Origin: Bacteroidota bacterium
GTDB taxonomy: Bacteria; Bacteroidota; Bacteroidia; Chitinophagales; Chitinophagaceae
NCBI GenBank assembly: GCA_025361325.1
Contig: JANYAL010000277.1
Coordinates: forward strand, 1-9,587
DNA length: 9,587 nucleotides
Direction of reading: 5' to 3'
This document shows, one piece after another, positions 5,786 to 9,587 of the stretch; the stretch's first letter is position 1, and each line of letters begins with the position of its first letter. A program made the translations under genes and the position numbers. The notes below the pieces were generated by a model. The model worked only from the letters and a program-made list of their open reading frames with translations, ran no database searches and was not told the origin of the DNA.

Positions 5786-8700
5786 TTAAGGGTGAATATC
5801 AGGATTTGCATAACGTTTCATTTTAGGGAACTGTGCCGTTATTTTTTTCCAGCTTGATGTACCCCGGTACTTTTCCCAGGCGGGGTCATAGGCCAGTACA
5901 AAAGAATAATTGAATCCCTTGTCCAGGGCCTTGTCCAGCCATTTCCAAGCGGATGAAGCGTTGCCCATCTGCGCAAAAAGCCGGGCAATGGTATACATTG
6001 TCATGGAATCACCGGGGTTCAGGGAAAGGTGATCCGTATACCAGGGCAGGGCCTGTTTTGGTTGCCCCGAAAGCAACTCAAGCCTGCCGTTGAGGTCGGA
6101 TATGGCAGCTACCGTATAGGGGTAGGTGGCGCTTGCCGTGTCCAGCAGCAGCTTAGCTTCATTAAAAGCACCGGCATGGATGTCGAATTCAGCCAGCAGG
6201 AGGCGGTCGGGGAAATTGATCTGGTGGTTCTTGTACAAGTACTCCAGGTTCTCCAGGGCCAGGCTGAACTTATAAACTGACTTGCTTATGTCAATCAGGG
6301 TGAGCCGGAAACCGGCATTGCCCGGTGACAGGTCTACGGAAGCAGAATAATAAGGATGGGCTTGTTTCTTTGATCCGGCCCATACATAAAGATTGCCGAT
6401 CTTGTAATTGATGTCGGCCAGGGTAAGAGAATCTGTTATCATCCCGGCAGTCATGGACAGGTAGGTGATTGCATCTTTTCGGGGTGTAAAGATCGGAGAT
6501 GTTCCCAGCATGATCCATTCCTCTGTGCCGGGTATTGAGACCGCGAGGTGATCGGGATGCAAATTTGACAAAATTGTATAATCTTGTCTGTTATTGATGG
6601 GTGGGAGCCACATGTATGGCAAGTGCAGGCTGTTATAGTTGTCCTGATCCAGGAAAACTTCCTTGTTGATCATCGGAAAATAGACGATCGTATCAAGGAA
6701 TGGCTTTCCCGGCTGATTCTGTGCCAGGTCGTACAAGAGGAGTCCAAGTTTGTAGGGCCACTGGCTGTTACCCGGGAAATGACCGATTGCCCTTTTGTAA
6801 AACTCATTCAACTCTATCTTGGTTCTTTCCGCGCCATATTGCCCGAATTGCTGAATGATCTTTTCCGATTCTTCAAAGCGGCCTAGTTTTTCCATCAGGT
6901 TCCATAATTTAAAATAGCTGCCTATGAAATCAGGCTTTATTTTCATTATGGACCGATAGTGCAACTCTGCTTCCACATAATGCCCCCAATGCTCATACAT
7001 GGAAGCAAGAAAGTAATGATCTTCTTCCGGGCGGTAATTATGTGCCTGAAAATAAGCTTCAAAACAATCGTGGGGATAAGGAAATGTAAACGCATGGTGC
7101 ATGGAATCACAGTAAGCGGCGAAGGCAGCTTCATCCAGATGATTCTTCATTGCGAGTTTGAACATGACCTCGGCTTTCTCCCATTTCTGCTGGTCATAGA
7201 AGATTTTTCCCAGGTAATGGAAGACCAACGGGTTATTTCTCTCAACCACTATGATCTTTTTAAAGACCCTTTCAGCCTGATCATAGTTTTTGTCTTCATA
7301 TTCCTGCATGCCCCAGTAAAAAAAGGCCATTACATCGTTCCTGGAAAGTTTGGAAGTATCCAGTTGACAAGTTAATGGGGGATTAGGGCCAAGTACTATT
7401 GCCGGACTGACAAAAATGAACGGATTCCCTTTGAAATGAAAGCCCATTTTACGGAGATCTGCCTCATAGAAGAAGGAATCAGCTGCTGCATATTGAGTTG
7501 TACTGGTATACACATTTCCCAGGCGTTCAAAGGGCAGGTAATGCCGGGGGTTGATATCTATTGCCCTGCGGTCATATTCTTCTGCCAGTAAACGGTTACC
7601 CGCATTTTCATACAAGAGTCCCATGGACATGGCTGTGGCATGAAGGCCTGCCTGTAAACTATCGGCTGTTCTCCCGGCCTGGATACCTGCTACAAATTTT
7701 TTCTGTACACTATACATGCCACAGAGATTGGTCCAGGGTATGGCCCATTCCGGTGCGATCTGGGTAGCGCGAATAAGATAGGTCTCGGCTTTGGCCAGGT
7801 CACCTTTTAACATATAAAGCGCTCCCAGTTCGTTATGGATATATGCAGCATTACCTTCCAGTTTAAAAGCTTTAAGCTGTTCAGAAAGGGATATGTCCAA
7901 TAAAGGGAGTGGATCTTCAACTGTAGGTATCTTCAGCCGGGCAGCCACACCTGCAAAATAGTGCTGGTCTATCTGCAGTATACGATATAAGTAATTAGAA
8001 GGGGAAGTAAGTTTGACGGCGGTGGAGAACATATGAGGGTATACATCATAACCCTTGCTGTTTATATTGTAATACCGGCGCTTTTCCAGTTCGGCCGCGT
8101 CACCTTTCAGGTAGAGGTTGATGATCTCCTGTCCGCGGTTGTGGATGCTTTCCACCAAATGTTGTTTGAAGCGGTTGAATTTATCCTTATCGTCCACCAG
8201 ACTGTTCTTCAATTGCTTCGCGTTCTGAATGAAATCATTGTCTGTTTGCCTAGCCATTAACTGGTCGATGAAGGCCAATGGAATATCGGCGGCTTGTATG
8301 CTGTCCAACTGTAAAAAATTGACCATTTCTTCCAAAGGCTGGCCATTCAGGTAATTGAAGAATTTATCCTCCGGCTGCATGGGAAGCGGTTTCAGCAGAT
8401 GCTGGTTCAAGACCGGTGCAACCTGTTGAATTTTTATATTAGCAAGGGTTGTCTTGTCTACGGTGGCAAGTGTAAAACCCCCATCTCCGGTGATTACCGG
8501 AGTCTGTTTCGTGTTGTTCTCAATGAGTAAGGGATCGTGTGAAAGTGCAGAATCCAGGTATGACTGTATATCCTGTACGCTCACGACACCAGCGTTCCGC
8601 ATATCGGCAAGCCCTATCAGCCCATTGACCAGGTACCAGGAAAACACCCCTCTGCCGCCACCCCATCCGGCATCTTCGGAACTCAGTTGGCTGGGCGTGC

Positions 8701-9337
8701 AGGAAGTGATGCGCACTTCATCGTTCTTTGTCTTGCGCAGTGCATCGCCGATGAGAAAGGAACTCCTGAAACCTTTGCCGGCAAGGTCGCCGGAGTGACA
8801 GGCATCTGTGATCAAAACTACTTTGGCATTGTTGGTTACAGAGAGGGTATTGGCGATATTGTTCAGGTCCTCAATGCGCAAGGCATTGTTTATATAATTG
8901 GGTCGCGGGGTATTGTAGGTGAGCAGGAAGCCCAGGTTGAAAATGGTTTGTGATTCCAGGTCGCCATGGCCGGCGAAATAAAAAAACACCAGGTCATTCT
9001 TGCCGCAGGTCTGGGTGAGCCAGGATAGTGCATCATACACGGCTGCAACGGTGGCCTGTTCGTTTACCAGCAAGCGTATATGCTCCGAGGGCACCGACCC
9101 ACCTGAAGAAGATTGCAGGTATTTGGCAAATTCCTGTGCATCCCGGTGGGCATATTTCAGAGAAGGGATATTATCGTTGGCGGCATATTGCGAGATACCG
9201 ACCACTACGGCATAAATGTGGCTGGCGGTCGTATTTCCTGAAATATTGTTTTCGTTTTGCTGTGCCGACAACCTGAAACCGGAGATCAAAAGGATAAAAA
9301 ATAGCTGGTATCTTCTCATCTTAATTGTAATGTACAT
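5786..9337 (-). CDS. Exported caspase-TPR fusion protein, intact copy
   Basis: An 1183-aa protein. An N-terminal Sec signal peptide (MRRYQLFFILLISGFRLSA, then Gln) is followed by a peptidase C14 caspase domain at residues about 40-290: IYAVVVGISQYA, LKYAHRDAQEF, FYFAGHGD with His124, LITDACHSGD with Cys180 and Asp178, and WGGGRGVFSWYLVNGL. A helical linker at about 315-470 includes RGQEIINLYLKGDAAELEK. A TPR array follows, with units near 499-532, 533-566, 570-603, 602-635, 671-704, 705-738, 774-807, 974-1007, 1079-1112 and 1113-1146, ending in a tail around DKGFNYSFVLAYDPAWEKYRGT. The ATG at 9337 has a purine-rich AAAGAAGA before it; the ATG at 9319 aligns better with the paralogue's start, so the true protein may be 6 residues shorter. 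Known families: caspase-like proteases cut after a Cys/His-activated site; TPRs bind proteins. Inferred role: an envelope protease with TPR-guided partner choice. First gene of its operon. Confidence 0.92.
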   Translation of the reverse strand: MYITIKMRRYQLFFILLISGFRLSAQQNENNISGNTTASHIYAVVVGISQYAANDNIPSLKYAHRDAQEFAKYLQSSSGGSVPSEHIRLLVNEQATVAAVYDALSWLTQTCGKNDLVFFYFAGHGDLESQTIFNLGFLLTYNTPRPNYINNALRIEDLNNIANTLSVTNNAKVVLITDACHSGDLAGKGFRSSFLIGDALRKTKNDEVRITSCTPSQLSSEDAGWGGGRGVFSWYLVNGLIGLADMRNAGVVSVQDIQSYLDSALSHDPLLIENNTKQTPVITGDGGFTLATVDKTTLANIKIQQVAPVLNQHLLKPLPMQPEDKFFNYLNGQPLEEMVNFLQLDSIQAADIPLAFIDQLMARQTDNDFIQNAKQLKNSLVDDKDKFNRFKQHLVESIHNRGQEIINLYLKGDAAELEKRRYYNINSKGYDVYPHMFSTAVKLTSPSNYLYRILQIDQHYFAGVAARLKIPTVEDPLPLLDISLSEQLKAFKLEGNAAYIHNELGALYMLKGDLAKAETYLIRATQIAPEWAIPWTNLCGMYSVQKKFVAGIQAGRTADSLQAGLHATAMSMGLLYENAGNRLLAEEYDRRAIDINPRHYLPFERLGNVYTSTTQYAAADSFFYEADLRKMGFHFKGNPFIFVSPAIVLGPNPPLTCQLDTSKLSRNDVMAFFYWGMQEYEDKNYDQAERVFKKIIVVERNNPLVFHYLGKIFYDQQKWEKAEVMFKLAMKNHLDEAAFAAYCDSMHHAFTFPYPHDCFEAYFQAHNYRPEEDHYFLASMYEHWGHYVEAELHYRSIMKIKPDFIGSYFKLWNLMEKLGRFEESEKIIQQFGQYGAERTKIELNEFYKRAIGHFPGNSQWPYKLGLLLYDLAQNQPGKPFLDTIVYFPMINKEVFLDQDNYNSLHLPYMWLPPINNRQDYTILSNLHPDHLAVSIPGTEEWIMLGTSPIFTPRKDAITYLSMTAGMITDSLTLADINYKIGNLYVWAGSKKQAHPYYSASVDLSPGNAGFRLTLIDISKSVYKFSLALENLEYLYKNHQINFPDRLLLAEFDIHAGAFNEAKLLLDTASATYPYTVAAISDLNGRLELLSGQPKQALPWYTDHLSLNPGDSMTMYTIARLFAQMGNASSAWKWLDKALDKGFNYSFVLAYDPAWEKYRGTSSWKKITAQFPKMKRYANPDIHP
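7923..7969 (-). repeat. 47-nt perfect repeat, upstream copy
   Basis: Identical to 4374-4420 in the downstream duplicate; both encode the HYFAGVAARLKIPTV part of the linker. Such complete identity, silent positions included, is unlike the surrounding sequence. Confidence 0.85.
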
Positions 9338-9401
9338 CTGTCTTCTTTAAAGATAAATGTTTTATTTGTATTAAGCTTATTTCCTTGAGGTTACCAATAT
9401 T

Positions 9402-9433
9402 TAAAGATATATCCAGTATAAAAAATGTTCAAT
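9402..9433 (-). promoter_or_regulatory. Candidate promoter of the caspase-TPR operon
   Basis: On the minus strand ATTG (9433-9430), a 20-nt spacer and TATCTTTA (9409-9402) fit the Bacteroidota TTTG / TAnnTTTG pattern with one mismatch in each box. The predicted transcript would carry a leader of about 60 nt before the ATG at 9337. A second TATCTTTA lies at 9355-9348 but has no TTTG-like box at the right distance. Confidence 0.45.
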
Positions 9434-9524
9434 TATTTAGGAAAAAATTACATAAAATACAAGGCCTTACGTATAGGTTCGTAGGCATTAATTTTTTATC
9501 TTACGGTTCAAATATCCCGTCAAT

Positions 9525-9587
9525 ATGTTCAAGAAGATTATTTTTTCGATTTTATTTTTTACCATGTATTTATCATATGGGCAGACC
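9525..9587 (+). CDS. Exported protein, first 21 codons only (runs off the right edge)
   Basis: ATG at 9525 opens a frame reaching the window end exactly on a codon boundary: MFKKIIFSILFFTMYLSYGQT. Two lysines, a hydrophobic core and a small residue before Gln make a typical Bacteroidota Sec signal peptide. Nothing of the mature protein is visible, so no function can be given. It is divergent from the caspase-TPR operon across 187 nt of very AT-rich DNA (9338-9524); TAATTTTT at 9489-9496 could be its -7 box but I see no convincing -33 box. Confidence 0.6.
   Translation, partial: MFKKIIFSILFFTMYLSYGQT

Larger units (their letters stand above)
2174..9337 (-). repeat. Tandem duplication of a caspase-TPR gene
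   Basis: The segments 5786-9337 and 2174-5776 encode colinear proteins from signal peptide to C-terminal tail (for example LKYAHRDA, LITDACHSGDLA, WGGGRGVFSWYLVNGL, GDAAELEKRRYYNIN, LADINYKIGN/LADIYFRIGN, FPKMK). The unit is about 3.55 kb. The copies lie head to tail 9 nt apart and in the same reading frame, so one transcript from upstream of 9337 probably covers both. Confidence 0.9.

Noticed and set aside
2174..9337. TPR-CHAT (Craspase-like) CRISPR-associated protease
   Set aside because: The order is caspase first then TPR, signal peptides are present, and there is no CRISPR array or Cas gene in the window.
9338..9524. Small gene, ncRNA or mobile-element end in the right intergenic region
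   Set aside because: The stretch is AT-rich with only short direct repeats (CTTACG at 9466-9471 and 9500-9505); I found no convincing ORF, terminal inverted repeat or structured RNA.

Overview
The window looks like chromosomal DNA of a Bacteroidota bacterium, probably a Chitinophagales/Sphingobacteriia-type relative; a genus cannot be fixed from the sequence alone. Three things point there: promoters resembling the TTTG / TAnnTTTG class rather than sigma-70 boxes, weak or absent Shine-Dalgarno sequences, and Sec signal peptides that all place Gln directly after the predicted cleavage site. I see no mobile element, tRNA, rRNA or CRISPR array.

Layout, left to right. (1) 1-620, minus strand: N-terminal part of an exported TPR protein, possibly a TPR sensor kinase or regulator, cut by the window edge. 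(2) 744-2126, plus strand: an exported single caspase-like (peptidase C14, clan CD) protein with its own beta-rich N-terminal region and a Cys-rich tail, divergent from gene 1. (3) 2174-9337, minus strand, convergent with gene 2: a tandem duplication of one very large caspase-plus-TPR gene. The upstream copy (5786-9337, 1183 aa) is intact: signal peptide, caspase domain with HG and DACHSG motifs, a conserved helical linker, then a long TPR array. The downstream copy begins 9 nt after the first one stops. It has the same architecture but is divided by a single in-frame TGA into a 384-aa caspase half (4622-5776) and an 808-aa TPR half (2174-4600). (4) 9525-9587, plus strand: the first 21 codons of another exported protein, divergent from the duplicated operon.

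The central observation is the two-copy caspase-TPR locus. Both caspase domains keep the His/Cys dyad, and apart from the one TGA all three large frames are open and in the same frame from 9337 down to 2174. The TGA replaces an Arg codon of the fused paralogue and falls exactly between protease and linker/TPR, with an SD-like GGACAGG and an ATG-ATG pair just after it. This could be a fresh nonsense mutation, a functional split by reinitiation, readthrough, or an assembly error. With the divergent single caspase, the window encodes three predicted exported caspase-like proteases within 9 kb. A working model is envelope or periplasmic proteolysis in which the TPR part recognises partners and the caspase part cleaves them. 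The substrate, the trigger and any link to defence or cell death cannot be read from this sequence.
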